From positions 1-64,000 of the forward strand of contig NZ_MBSS01000012.1 of assembly GCF_001695855.1 (NCBI RefSeq): 64,000 nt of DNA, written 5' to 3'. This stretch comes from Ensifer sp. LC163 (lineage in GTDB: Bacteria; Pseudomonadota; Alphaproteobacteria; Rhizobiales; Rhizobiaceae). Position numbers and translations under genes: made by a program. The notes under the pieces were generated by a model. That model saw only the letters and a program-made list of their open reading frames with translations. It did not search any database and was not told where the DNA came from. Every line of letters starts with the position of its first letter. The first letter of the stretch is position 1. Below are positions 54,200-62,243 of this stretch, in pieces.

Positions 54200-54223
54200 G
54201 TTCTATTTTTGTTCTCTCGTCAA
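54200..54223 (-). promoter_or_regulatory. SOS box inside the small-protein promoter
   Basis: GTTC-TATTTTT-GTTC (54200-54214, plus-strand reading) is a perfect alphaproteobacterial LexA site. On the minus strand TTGACG (54218-54223) is a good -35, and the site fills the following 17-18 base spacer up to a weak -10 (CAAAGT/AAAGTA, 54194-54200). LexA bound here would block RNA polymerase. Confidence 0.75.
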
Positions 54224-54363
54224 CCGCCGTCGGGCACAGCGCCCGCTTTCCACCGCGCATGGTTAACTGCGTCGGCCATGACCGCTCGAGACCATTAACC
54301 GAAACCTTGAGTGCTCCGTGCATTGCGCCTATGACGAGAGCAACCACACGGAGCACCAGCGAC

Positions 54364-54936
54364 ATGAATGCACGCCTGACCCTGCCCCTCGTTTTCCTGC
54401 TTCCTTCGCTGGCCATTGCCGCCGAGGCGATCGACCCCGGCCGCATCGTTTCGGCGGCGACCGGCGACTGGGACAAAGACGGTGCAAGCGACCTGGCGCT
54501 GCTGGTGAAACCTGGCGACGGGACTGACGAGGACAACGCCGTCTATATCTATCTCGCCGGGGAAGACGGCCCGCTGGCTCTCAAGTCAGCCATTCCGAAC
54601 AAGGTCTGGGGTCAATACGGCCTTGTCGGCCAGGCCCCGTCCATCACCGCGCTCCCGAATGGCTCTCTGCTGATTACCACGCACAACGATTCGGTCAGCC
54701 GCGACCGCTGGGAGCAGAAGCTGACGGTCGCCTACCGTAATTTCGACTTCGTCGTCGCCGGTTACACCTATTCGTCCTACGACACGCTCGATCCCAACAA
54801 CACCTCGCAATGCGATCTGAATGTCCTGACCGGCAAGGGCAAATCGAATGACAAGCCCGTCAGCGTCAAAGGCGAACTTGTGCTTCTCAAGGATTGGACC
54901 GACAACCGCGGGCAACACGCCTGCGGCATCTACTGA
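54364..54936 (+). CDS. Exported protein of unknown function
   Basis: The 190-residue protein from ATG 54364 has a signal peptide (MNARLTLPLVFLLPSLAIAA/EA). The mature part begins DPGRIVSAATGDWDKDGASD, an FG-GAP/VCBS-like calcium-loop pattern (DWDKDGASDLALLV), followed by beta-rich sequence and two cysteines near the end (QCDLNV, HACGIY). The frame continues upstream to 54187 but has no signal peptide there. No catalytic motif. It is divergent from the SOS small gene across about 200 bases; its own promoter may share the region. Confidence 0.72.
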   Translation: MNARLTLPLVFLLPSLAIAAEAIDPGRIVSAATGDWDKDGASDLALLVKPGDGTDEDNAVYIYLAGEDGPLALKSAIPNKVWGQYGLVGQAPSITALPNGSLLITTHNDSVSRDRWEQKLTVAYRNFDFVVAGYTYSSYDTLDPNNTSQCDLNVLTGKGKSNDKPVSVKGELVLLKDWTDNRGQHACGIY

Positions 54937-54947
54937 TCGAGCCGTAT

Positions 54948-54962
54948 GTTCCCTTTTTGTTC
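54948..54962 (+). promoter_or_regulatory. SOS (LexA) box upstream of the DUF5680 gene
   Basis: GTTC-CCTTTTT-GTTC is a perfect GTTC-N7-GTTC. It begins 12 bases after the preceding stop codon and ends 54 bases before the DUF5680 ATG, with TTTACATCG just downstream as a possible -10 area. Confidence 0.65.
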
Positions 54963-55016
54963 TTTACATCGATGCGATGTCGCGCCATGCTGCCACCGAA
55001 CAAACAGGGTGTTCTC

Positions 55017-55484
55017 ATGGCCAGCATCGAGCAGCTCAAAGACTTCATCGTGGAAGCCAAATCGAAGACATATGTCGGCGGTGGCATAGCGCGTGCTCCG
55101 TCGCGCGCGGGATCCCGCGATATCGGCTATCAGCGCGATCAGTGGCGGTATCTCGACAGTTACTTCGGTGGAACCGACTTTGCCGGACAGGAGACGGTGT
55201 GGCTCGAGGACGATACCCGTTGGGCCATGAATTACTTCGGCCGCGTCATCCGGCCCGACCTGATCGATGCGGAAAGAGCTGGCATCGTCATCAAGGCCGC
55301 GCTCGAAACCATGTATCGTGAGAAGCAGCACTTCCTCGGCGGAATGGAATATCGGCACGCCTATGGCTATTACATCGACAGCAGCCGTGGCGACACAGGG
55401 CACTTTTCCGGACGCGAGGTCATTTTTGTCGACGGCGACGAAGCCTACGAGCTCGACTATCGCGGCGGCCTCATCGTGCCGTAA
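55017..55484 (+). CDS. DUF5680 domain protein, possibly SOS-regulated
   Basis: The 155-residue cytosolic protein consists of one DUF5680 domain: FIVEAKSKTYVGGGIARAPS, RDQWRYLDSYFGGTDFAGQE, the aromatic RWAMNYFGRVIRPDLIDAER and a C-terminal YELDYRGGLIVP. In other bacteria this domain occurs at the C-terminus of XRE-type regulators; here it stands alone without a DNA-binding domain. Function unknown. I chose ATG 55017, with AGGGTG before it. A perfect LexA-type box 54 bases upstream suggests damage induction. Confidence 0.78.
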   Translation: MASIEQLKDFIVEAKSKTYVGGGIARAPSRAGSRDIGYQRDQWRYLDSYFGGTDFAGQETVWLEDDTRWAMNYFGRVIRPDLIDAERAGIVIKAALETMYREKQHFLGGMEYRHAYGYYIDSSRGDTGHFSGREVIFVDGDEAYELDYRGGLIVP

Positions 55485-55541
55485 GCCAAGGGACCGAGCG
55501 TGATGGCGCCGTTTCGTCGAAACTGGGCGTTGCCGCGAGCG

Positions 55542-56228
55542 TTACTTCAGCTCGACAACCTTGCCATCTTCGATCGTCACCCGTCGGTCCATCAGCGACG
55601 CCAGTTCGTGATTGTGCGTAGCGATCAGCGCTGCGAGGCCTGACTGGCGAGCCAATGCCTCGAGCGCCTCGAAGACGTAGCCGGCGGTTTCCGGATCAAG
55701 ATTGCCGGTCGGCTCGTCGGCCAGCAACACCAGCGGGGCATTGGCAACCGCACGGGCGATCGCCACGCGCTGCTGCTCGCCGCCCGATAGCTCCGACGGG
55801 CGGTGGTCGGCTCGGTGGCCGATGCGCATATAGTCGAGCAGCGCCCTCGCCCGTTCAGCGGCCTCGGCCTTGCCGAGACCGGCGATCAGCTGCGGCATCA
55901 TGATGTTTTCGAGAGCGGTGAACTCCGGAAGCAGATGATGGAACTGGTAGACGAAGCCGATCTCGTTGCGACGGATCGCGGTGCGCCTGTCGTCGTTGAG
56001 ACCGTCGCAGGTCACGCCGTTGACCACGACCTTTCCGCCATCAGGGCGCTCGAGCAGGCCGGCGACGTGCAGCAGCGTCGACTTGCCGGTGCCCGACGGC
56101 GCCACAAGCGCAACGGTCTCGCCGCTTTTCAGCGTGAAGTCCGCCCCCTTGAGGATCGAGAGAAAAGTGTCCCCCTGCCCGTAATTACGCTCGATGCCCG
56201 AAAGCTGCAGTGCCACGCGCGCATTCAT
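55542..56228 (-). CDS. lolD: Lipoprotein-releasing ABC transporter ATP-binding protein
   Basis: LolD powers extraction of outer-membrane lipoproteins from the inner membrane to LolA. The 228-residue ATPase has Walker A (APSGTGKST, near residue 44), Q-loop, signature [17 protein letters not shown], Walker [13 protein letters not shown] and the switch histidine in [11 protein letters not shown]. The start [20 protein letters not shown] fits. It follows lolC/E by 16 bases, one operon. Confidence 0.94.
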   Translation of the reverse strand: MNARVALQLSGIERNYGQGDTFLSILKGADFTLKSGETVALVAPSGTGKSTLLHVAGLLERPDGGKVVVNGVTCDGLNDDRRTAIRRNEIGFVYQFHHLLPEFTALENIMMPQLIAGLGKAEAAERARALLDYMRIGHRADHRPSELSGGEQQRVAIARAVANAPLVLLADEPTGNLDPETAGYVFEALEALARQSGLAALIATHNHELASLMDRRVTIEDGKVVELK

Positions 56229-56244
56229 TCAGATGATGTCCTTG

Positions 56245-57555
56245 TCATTCGTACCGCAGGGCCTGCACGGGATCGAGACGCGAGGCGCGCCATGCCGGAA
56301 AGATCGTGGCGAGGAACGACAGGCTGAGGGCCATGACGACGACGAGGATCGTCTCGTCGGCGTTCATGTCTGCCGGCAGCTGGCTCAGGAAATAGAGCTC
56401 GGGGCTGAACAGCGTCGTACCTGATATCCAGGAGAAGAACTGGCGAATGGACTCGATGTTCAGGCAAACGACGACACCAAGCAGTACGCCGGCAACGGTT
56501 CCGGCCACGCCGATCGCGGCCCCGGTCATGAAGAAGATGCGCATGACCGATCCGGAGGTCGCGCCCATGGTGCGGAGGATGGCGATATCGCTGCCCTTGT
56601 CCTTCACCAGCATGATCAGCCCGGAGATGATGTTCAGCGCCGCGACCAGAACGATCAGCGTCAGGATCATGAACATCACGTTGCGCTCGACTTCGAGTGC
56701 GGAAAAGAACGTCTTGTTGCGGTCGCGCCAGTCGGTGATGAAGATCTGCCGTTCCGCAACGTCCTCGACCGGCTTGCGCAGCTCGTCGACCATATCAGGG
56801 TGCTCGACGAAGATCTCGATCTGCTGCGCCAAACCTTCCGCATTGAAGAAAAGCTGGGATTCCTCGAGCGGCATGAAGATGATCGACGCGTCGTATTCCG
56901 ACATGCCGATCTCGAAGATTGCCGAGACCGTATAGGCCTTGACCCGCGGGTTCATGCCCATGGGCGTCACGTCGCCGTTCGGCGATGTCAGCGTGATGAT
57001 GCCGCCCACCTGGATACCGAGCTGCTCGGCCATGCGTGAGCCGATCGCCACGCCGCTGCCGGAGGCGAAGCCGACGAGATCGCCGGATTGAATATGGTCG
57101 GAGACCGACTTCATCTTGCCGAGGTCGTCGGCGCGAATGCCGCGCACGAGCGCGCCGGTCGAGGCATCGCCAACGCCCTGGGCCAGAACCTGACCCTCGA
57201 CAAGCGGGATCGCCATGGTCACGCCCTTCACGCCGGAAAAACGCGTGGCGAGATCGGCGTAGTTGTTGAGCGGACCGTCGATCGGTTGCACGATCATATG
57301 GCCGTTGATGCCGAGAATGCGCGAGATGAGTTCGGTGCGAAAGCCGTTCATCACCGCCATGACGATGATCAGCGTCGCGACGCCGAGCATGATGCCGATG
57401 AAGGAGAAGCCGGCGATCACCGAAATGAAGGCTTCCTTGCGCCGCGAACGCAGATAGCGCCAGGCGACCATGCGCTCAAAGGCGGAAAAGGGGCGGCTGG
57501 CGGACTTTGCAGACTGGCCAGCAGCCTGCACCTGATCTTCCGTCACGGCGGTCAT
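56245..57555 (-). CDS. lolC: Lipoprotein-releasing ABC transporter permease (LolC/E type)
   Basis: This inner-membrane permease partners LolD. The 436-residue protein has one N-terminal TM helix (RSRRKEAFISVIAGFSFIGI, about 35-65), a large periplasmic domain (about 70-275) and three C-terminal TM helices (about 285-430). Key features are the VRGIRADD region and the end NADETILVVVMALSLSFLAT...PAWRASRLDPVQALRYE, the FtsX/LolC family ending. A single permease gene is present, so it probably forms a homodimer replacing the LolC/LolE pair of E. coli. It starts 20 bases after proS. Confidence 0.92.
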   Translation of the reverse strand: MTAVTEDQVQAAGQSAKSASRPFSAFERMVAWRYLRSRRKEAFISVIAGFSFIGIMLGVATLIIVMAVMNGFRTELISRILGINGHMIVQPIDGPLNNYADLATRFSGVKGVTMAIPLVEGQVLAQGVGDASTGALVRGIRADDLGKMKSVSDHIQSGDLVGFASGSGVAIGSRMAEQLGIQVGGIITLTSPNGDVTPMGMNPRVKAYTVSAIFEIGMSEYDASIIFMPLEESQLFFNAEGLAQQIEIFVEHPDMVDELRKPVEDVAERQIFITDWRDRNKTFFSALEVERNVMFMILTLIVLVAALNIISGLIMLVKDKGSDIAILRTMGATSGSVMRIFFMTGAAIGVAGTVAGVLLGVVVCLNIESIRQFFSWISGTTLFSPELYFLSQLPADMNADETILVVVMALSLSFLATIFPAWRASRLDPVQALRYE

Positions 57556-57575
57556 CCTGCCTCCCCTTGCCTCAC

Positions 57576-58904
57576 TTACTTCGTCGCGATCAGCTTGTTA
57601 AGGGCCGCCTCGACAGTCATGGTCTCGCGCTCACCGGTCTTGCGATCCTTGAGCTCGACTTCGCCGTTGGCGATCGAACGTGGCCCGACGATGATCTGGA
57701 CCGGCACACCGATGAGATCGGCGGACGCGAACTTGGCGCCAGCGCGGTCGTCCGTATCGTCGAGCAGCGCGTCGAATCCCGCCGCGCCGAGCTTCGAATA
57801 GAGCGTCTCGCAAGCTGCGTCGCAAGCTGCGTCACCCGTTTTCATGTTGATGATCACGCCATCGAACGGCGAGATCGACTTCGGCCAGATGATGCCGTTG
57901 TCGTCATGCGACGCCTCGATGATCGCCGGGACCAGCCGCGTCGGGCCGATGCCGTAGGAGCCCATATGGACCGTGTGTTCCTTGCCGTCTGGGCCAAGAA
58001 CCTTCGCGCCCATTGCCTCGGAATACTTGGTACCGAAGTAGAAGATGTGGCCGACTTCGATGCCACGCGCCGACAGACGATCGCCCTCGGCGACTTCGTT
58101 GAAGGCAGCCTCGTCGTGCATTTCGGAGGTGGCAGCGTAGCGCGACGTCCACTTGTCGAAGATCGTCTTCAAACCCGCGACATCGTCGAAATTGGTGTCT
58201 TCGCCGGGAATGTCGAAACCGAGGAAGTCCTTGTGGCAGAACACTTCGGATTCGCCGGTTTCGGCAAGAATGATGAATTCATGGCTGAGATTGCCGCCGA
58301 TCGGGCCGGTGTCGGCGCGCATCGGAATCGCGCGCAGCCCCATGCGGGAGAAGGTGCGCAGGTAGGCGGCGAACATCTTGTTGTAGGCGTGCTCGGCGCC
58401 TTCGCGGTCGAGATCGAACGAGTAGGCATCCTTCATCAGGAACTCGCGCGAGCGCATGGTGCCGAAGCGCGGACGGATCTCGTCGCGGAACTTCAGCTGG
58501 ATATGATAGAGATTGAGCGGCAGATCACGATAAGACTTCACGTAGGAACGGAAGACGTCCGTGATCATTTCCTCATTGGTCGGACCGTAAAGCATCGGCC
58601 GATCCTGGCGATCCTTGATGCGCAGCATTTCCTTGCCGTAGGCATCATAACGACCGCTTTCCTGCCAGAGTTCCGCGGATTGCAGCGTCGGCATCAGCAG
58701 CTCGATTGCGCCGGAGCGGTTCTGCTCTTCGCGAACGATCGCATTGACCTTGTCGAGAACCCGCTTTCCGAGCGGCAGCCAGGTATAGATACCCGAGGAC
58801 TGCTGCCGGATCATGCCCGTCCGGAGCATAAGGCGGTGGGAAACGATTTCCGCTTCCTTCGGATTTTCCTTCAAGATGGGCATGAAAAAGCGGGACAGGC
58901 GCAT
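57576..58904 (-). CDS. proS: Prolyl-tRNA synthetase, short form
   Basis: ProRS charges tRNA-Pro. The 442-residue class II synthetase is shorter than the 572-residue E. coli enzyme: between motif 2 ([21 protein letters not shown]) and motif 3 ([18 protein letters not shown]) the cis-editing INS domain is largely missing. Motif 1 lies near [20 protein letters not shown]. Alphaproteobacterial ProRS typically lacks this domain and relies on free-standing editing proteins. It is upstream of lolC/E on the same strand. The upstream 517-base gap has its own entry. Confidence 0.95.
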   Translation of the reverse strand: MRLSRFFMPILKENPKEAEIVSHRLMLRTGMIRQQSSGIYTWLPLGKRVLDKVNAIVREEQNRSGAIELLMPTLQSAELWQESGRYDAYGKEMLRIKDRQDRPMLYGPTNEEMITDVFRSYVKSYRDLPLNLYHIQLKFRDEIRPRFGTMRSREFLMKDAYSFDLDREGAEHAYNKMFAAYLRTFSRMGLRAIPMRADTGPIGGNLSHEFIILAETGESEVFCHKDFLGFDIPGEDTNFDDVAGLKTIFDKWTSRYAATSEMHDEAAFNEVAEGDRLSARGIEVGHIFYFGTKYSEAMGAKVLGPDGKEHTVHMGSYGIGPTRLVPAIIEASHDDNGIIWPKSISPFDGVIINMKTGDAACDAACETLYSKLGAAGFDALLDDTDDRAGAKFASADLIGVPVQIIVGPRSIANGEVELKDRKTGERETMTVEAALNKLIATK

Positions 58905-59421
58905 GACGGGTTCCAGAACTTGATGAACGTCGCACTATCGACGGATTCGGGCGAAATGACGTTGAGCTCAGGCACGCCGGTCTCACCGAAAACTGGCAAA
59001 GGCGACCATTGCTTCTTGGGGTCGGCTCTCAAATTTCCGTCACCGACAAATCGGCGGGAACCTTTCCGAGCCCTGCGTTCATAGCCGCTTCGCGCCCGGA
59101 TGAAAACCCTGCTTGCGGCGGGAACAGCACGGAGCGGATCGAGAGATTCAGGGGAGAAGCCGCGGGCTGAGACCTGCGTCAAAAGAGCACGCTAGTAACA
59201 GGATTGCGACGATGCTTGTCAACGGGGAAATTTTATCCAACTGTAGCAAAAATGCAAAAAAACAGAGTGACATCGCCCAATGTTTGGGCTAATTTCGGCT
59301 CACAAAACAGGCAAGAAGTCTAAATTCTTGCCGACTTTCGCGGTCAAGTCTTGGGAGGATAAGATCTTAGGCGCGCTTCGTCGCTGCCGCCGGAAACGGA
59401 TTAAAGATCACGCGATACTTG
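58905..59421 (+). other. Long intergenic region ending in a strong terminator; possible small RNA
   Basis: The 517-base gap upstream of proS must contain the proS promoter on the minus strand. On the plus strand the AT-richer part from about 59215 contains a GGCAAGAA/TTCTTGCC dyad (59311-59333) and runs into the strong hairpin at 59422-59451. No plus-strand gene of credible length precedes that terminator; only a 23-codon frame at about 59250 without a ribosome binding site is open. A short transcript is plausible but unproven. Confidence 0.3.
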
Positions 59422-59451
59422 AAAAACAAGGCTTTTAGCCTTGTTTTTTTT
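59422..59451 (+). terminator. Strong intrinsic terminator, possibly bidirectional
   Basis: AAAAACAAGGCT-TTT-AGCCTTGTTTTT is a 12-base stem with a triloop followed by more Ts. On the minus strand it also ends in a T run, so it could serve the DUF1467 transcript coming from 59685 as well. Confidence 0.85.
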
Positions 59452-59684
59452 TGCCTTTCGCCAAGCGAAATCTTCGCGAAGCACCCGCGCACTCTTCAAC
59501 TATGTCAATTTCTGGGCGGTCAATCGTAGGATTGCCCTGGTTTCTGGCGTACTGCCTTCCGGTAGCCCGTGCACGGAGCTCCGCACCAAAAATCGGGAAT
59601 ACTTAACTGGGGATTTGTCGGTCGGCGAACGTCTTCGCCCGATATCCGTCGGCGCACGGCGTCCACGTACGCCCGGTGACCGTC

Positions 59685-59954
59685 TCAGTAAAACTTCGGA
59701 TAGAAGCGCGGAATGCTGTCGATGCCGTAGCCGAGCCGCACAGACACAATATACCAGGCGAGTTGGATGACCGCCGCGATCGCCGTCGTCAGCAGAATGA
59801 CACGCTTGGCACGGAACCGCGCCGGCGCACTTTCGACTGTGCCGGGCACGACCTCGTTTTCCTCCGCCTGCGTGCGCACGCCGAGCGGCAGAACGGCAAA
59901 CAGCGTCAGCCACCAGATAATGAAGTAGATGGCAAAGGTGGAAAAAAGCGGCAT
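59685..59954 (-). CDS. DUF1467 family small membrane protein
   Basis: The 89-residue inner-membrane protein has two TM helices (about 4-25 and 55-75) with the cytosolic loop LGVRTQAEENEVVPGTVESA followed by APARFRAKRV, diagnostic of DUF1467. Function unknown. I chose ATG 59954 (MPLFSTFAIYFIIWWLTLFA) over an upstream frame that adds a non-hydrophobic lead. It follows mce on the same strand by about 130 bases. The 233 bases after it, to the terminator at 59451, hold no recognised gene. Confidence 0.85.
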   Translation of the reverse strand: MPLFSTFAIYFIIWWLTLFAVLPLGVRTQAEENEVVPGTVESAPARFRAKRVILLTTAIAAVIQLAWYIVSVRLGYGIDSIPRFYPKFY

Positions 59955-60082
59955 TTCAGGCTCCCGATGAAGACCTGCCCCGACATGGCCTCCGGCCATC
60001 GACGGAACGATCCTCGCGACATTCTGGCCCGCTTATAACGCCACGGGCGCGATCACACAAATCCGCATCGCGCGATCAACTG

Positions 60083-60487
60083 TCACACCTGTTCAAGCTC
60101 GATCAAAGTCCCTTGAAAATCCTTCGGGTGCAGAAAGAGCACCGGCTTGCCGTGAGCGCCGATCTTCGGCTCGCCGTCCCCGAGAACACGCGCGCCGGAT
60201 GCCTTCAAGGTGTCACGGGCTGCGATGATGTCCTCGACCTCGTAGCAGATGTGATGCATGCCGCCGGATGGATTCTTGGCAAGAAACGCTGCGATCGGCG
60301 AGGTGTCGCCGAGCGGCTCCAGCAGTTCGACCTTGGTGTTGGGAAGCGTAACGAAGACGACGGTAACACCGTGCTCGGGCAAGACCTGCGGCTCGGTAAC
60401 GGACGCGCCGAGCGTCGCCCGGTAACTCTGCGCCGCGGATGCCAGGTCCGGTACGGCAATTGCCACATGGTTCACACGTCCGAGCAT
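60083..60487 (-). CDS. mce: Methylmalonyl-CoA/ethylmalonyl-CoA epimerase
   Basis: Mce epimerises (2R)- and (2S)-methylmalonyl-CoA in propionyl-CoA breakdown or ethylmalonyl-CoA metabolism. The 134-residue protein has the vicinal-oxygen-chelate fold: LGRVNHVAIAVPDLASAAQS (metal His), KVELLEPLGDTSPIAAFLAK, GGMHHICYEVEDI (second His) and the terminal GTLIELEQV (Glu ligand). ATG 60487 gives the family N-terminus. It follows rnj with a stem-loop between. Confidence 0.94.
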   Translation of the reverse strand: MLGRVNHVAIAVPDLASAAQSYRATLGASVTEPQVLPEHGVTVVFVTLPNTKVELLEPLGDTSPIAAFLAKNPSGGMHHICYEVEDIIAARDTLKASGARVLGDGEPKIGAHGKPVLFLHPKDFQGTLIELEQV

Positions 60488-60511
60488 CGCGATCCTCCAA
60501 CTTCCTGATTT

Positions 60512-60545
60512 CATGCCCCCGGACATCTACAACGCCGGGGGCATG
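60512..60545 (-). terminator. Stem-loop between rnj and mce
   Basis: CATGCCCCCGG and CCGGGGGCATG form a perfect 11-base stem with a 12-base loop, 7 bases past the rnj stop and before mce. It has no T run, so partial termination or mRNA-end protection is more likely than full termination. Confidence 0.45.
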
Positions 60546-60552
60546 AAGAAAA

Positions 60553-62220
60553 TCAGACTTTGGTGACGAACACGGTCACCACGGGCTTCTTGCCCCAGAT
60601 CTGGTTTACGGTGCTGCGCACAGCGCGGCGCACTGCCTCCTGCAGCATGGCCAGATCCTTGCGCTTGGCGCGCGGAATGCTTTCCACAGCGCCGAGCACG
60701 GCGTCATAGAGCGTGTCCTCCATGTCCTCGCCCTCGTCGTCGAACTCGGGCAGGCCGATGGCAACGAGGTCCGGATCACCGAGGAAGTCGTAGCGATTGT
60801 CGAGCACGACATTGACGGAGACATGTCCAGCAAAGGAGAGCTTGCGCCGCTCGCCGATACCCATCTCCTCGAAGTCGCCGATCAGCGAGCCATCCTTGTA
60901 GATGCGGCCATGCGGCGCCGTGTCGATGACCTCGGCCGGCCCCGGTGCCAGCCGCAGCATCTCGCCGTTGCGAAGACGCGGGACGCTGGCGATACCCGAC
61001 TGCAGGCCGAGTTCTGCATGTGCCGTCAGGTGCGCCGCTTCACCATGCACCGGAACGAGGATCTGCGGACGGACCCATTGGTACATCTGCTGCAGTTCGC
61101 TGCGCCGCGGGTGCCCCGACACATGTACCAGCGCTTCACTGTCGGTGATGATGTGAATGCCCTGTTCGATCAGGCCGTTCTTGATGTCGTTGATCGCCTT
61201 CTCGTTGCCGGGAATGGTGCGCGACGAAAAGACGACCGTGTCGCCGGCGGAGAAGGCGACGTTGCGCATCTCGTCGCGCGCGATCTTGGCAAGCGCTGCG
61301 CGCGGCTCGCCCTGGCTGCCGGTGAGGATCACGACGACCTTGTCGCGCGGCACGTAGCCGAATTCGTCTTCGGCGAGGAAAGGTTTGATGCCTTCCATCA
61401 GGCCGAGGTCGCGGGCGACGGCCACGACGCGCTTCATCGAACTGCCGAGAAGCAGCACGTCCCTGCCCGCCTCCTCCGCAGCTTCGGCGATCGAGCGGAT
61501 ACGCCCGACATTCGAGGAGAAGGTGGTGATCGCCACGCGACCTTCAGCCTTGGAGATGATCTCAGTCAGGCTGGCGGAAACCTCCTGTTCCGACGGTGAG
61601 ACACCGTCGCGCAGGGCATTGGTCGAATCGCAGACAAGCGCCAGCACGCCTTCGTCGCCGATCTTGCGGAAGCGCTGCTCGTCGGTGAGCGGCCCGAGCG
61701 ACGGCTGAAGGTCGATTTTCCAGTCACCGGTATGCACGACCGCGCCAAGCGGCGTGCGGATGATCAGCGACATCGGCTCGGGGATCGAGTGGTTGACGCC
61801 GACCGCTTCGATTTCGAACGGGCCGACATTGATGCGATCACCCTGTTTGAAGATCGTCACCGGAATTTCGCCGCGGCTCTTTTCGAAGTCGCGCTTGGCT
61901 TCCAGCATGCCCGCGGTAAACGGCGAGGCATAGACCGGGACATTCAGGCCCGGCCAGAGATCGTTGAGGCCACCATAGTGATCCTCATGGGCATGGGTAA
62001 TGATGATGCCCTTGAGATTGCGGCGCTCTTCTGCCAGGAAGCCGATATCGGGCAGAACCAAATCCACCCCCGGAAGCTCCGGGCCTGGGAAAGTGACGCC
62101 GCAATCGACCATTATCCACTGTCGCTGACCGGGTTTGCCGTAGCCATAGAGGCCAAGGTTCATCCCGATTTCGCCGACGCCGCCGAGCGGCAAGAACACC
62201 AGTTCTTCTTCTTGCGCCAT
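60553..62220 (-). CDS. rnj: Ribonuclease J
   Basis: RNase J is a 5'-3' exo- and endoribonuclease for mRNA decay and rRNA 5'-end maturation. The 555-residue metallo-beta-lactamase/beta-CASP protein has the zinc motif HAHEDH (His76-His81), further ligands in VHTGDWKIDLQP and CDSTNALRDG, beta-CASP motifs (TTFSSNVGRI, LTGSQGEPRAAL, HVSGHPRRSELQQ), VPVHGEAAHL, and a C-terminal domain ending in VVTVFVTKV. It follows birA by 23 bases. It occurs alongside RNase E (12028-14844). Confidence 0.95.
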   Translation of the reverse strand: MAQEEELVFLPLGGVGEIGMNLGLYGYGKPGQRQWIMVDCGVTFPGPELPGVDLVLPDIGFLAEERRNLKGIIITHAHEDHYGGLNDLWPGLNVPVYASPFTAGMLEAKRDFEKSRGEIPVTIFKQGDRINVGPFEIEAVGVNHSIPEPMSLIIRTPLGAVVHTGDWKIDLQPSLGPLTDEQRFRKIGDEGVLALVCDSTNALRDGVSPSEQEVSASLTEIISKAEGRVAITTFSSNVGRIRSIAEAAEEAGRDVLLLGSSMKRVVAVARDLGLMEGIKPFLAEDEFGYVPRDKVVVILTGSQGEPRAALAKIARDEMRNVAFSAGDTVVFSSRTIPGNEKAINDIKNGLIEQGIHIITDSEALVHVSGHPRRSELQQMYQWVRPQILVPVHGEAAHLTAHAELGLQSGIASVPRLRNGEMLRLAPGPAEVIDTAPHGRIYKDGSLIGDFEEMGIGERRKLSFAGHVSVNVVLDNRYDFLGDPDLVAIGLPEFDDEGEDMEDTLYDAVLGAVESIPRAKRKDLAMLQEAVRRAVRSTVNQIWGKKPVVTVFVTKV

Positions 62221-62243
62221 GTTTTGATGCGCCCTTGTTTTGA

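Noticed and set aside
59250-59321. 23-codon plus-strand frame beginning MQKNRVTSPN
   Set aside because: It has no Shine-Dalgarno sequence and an unremarkable composition, and it ends about 100 bases before the terminator. Not supported as a gene.
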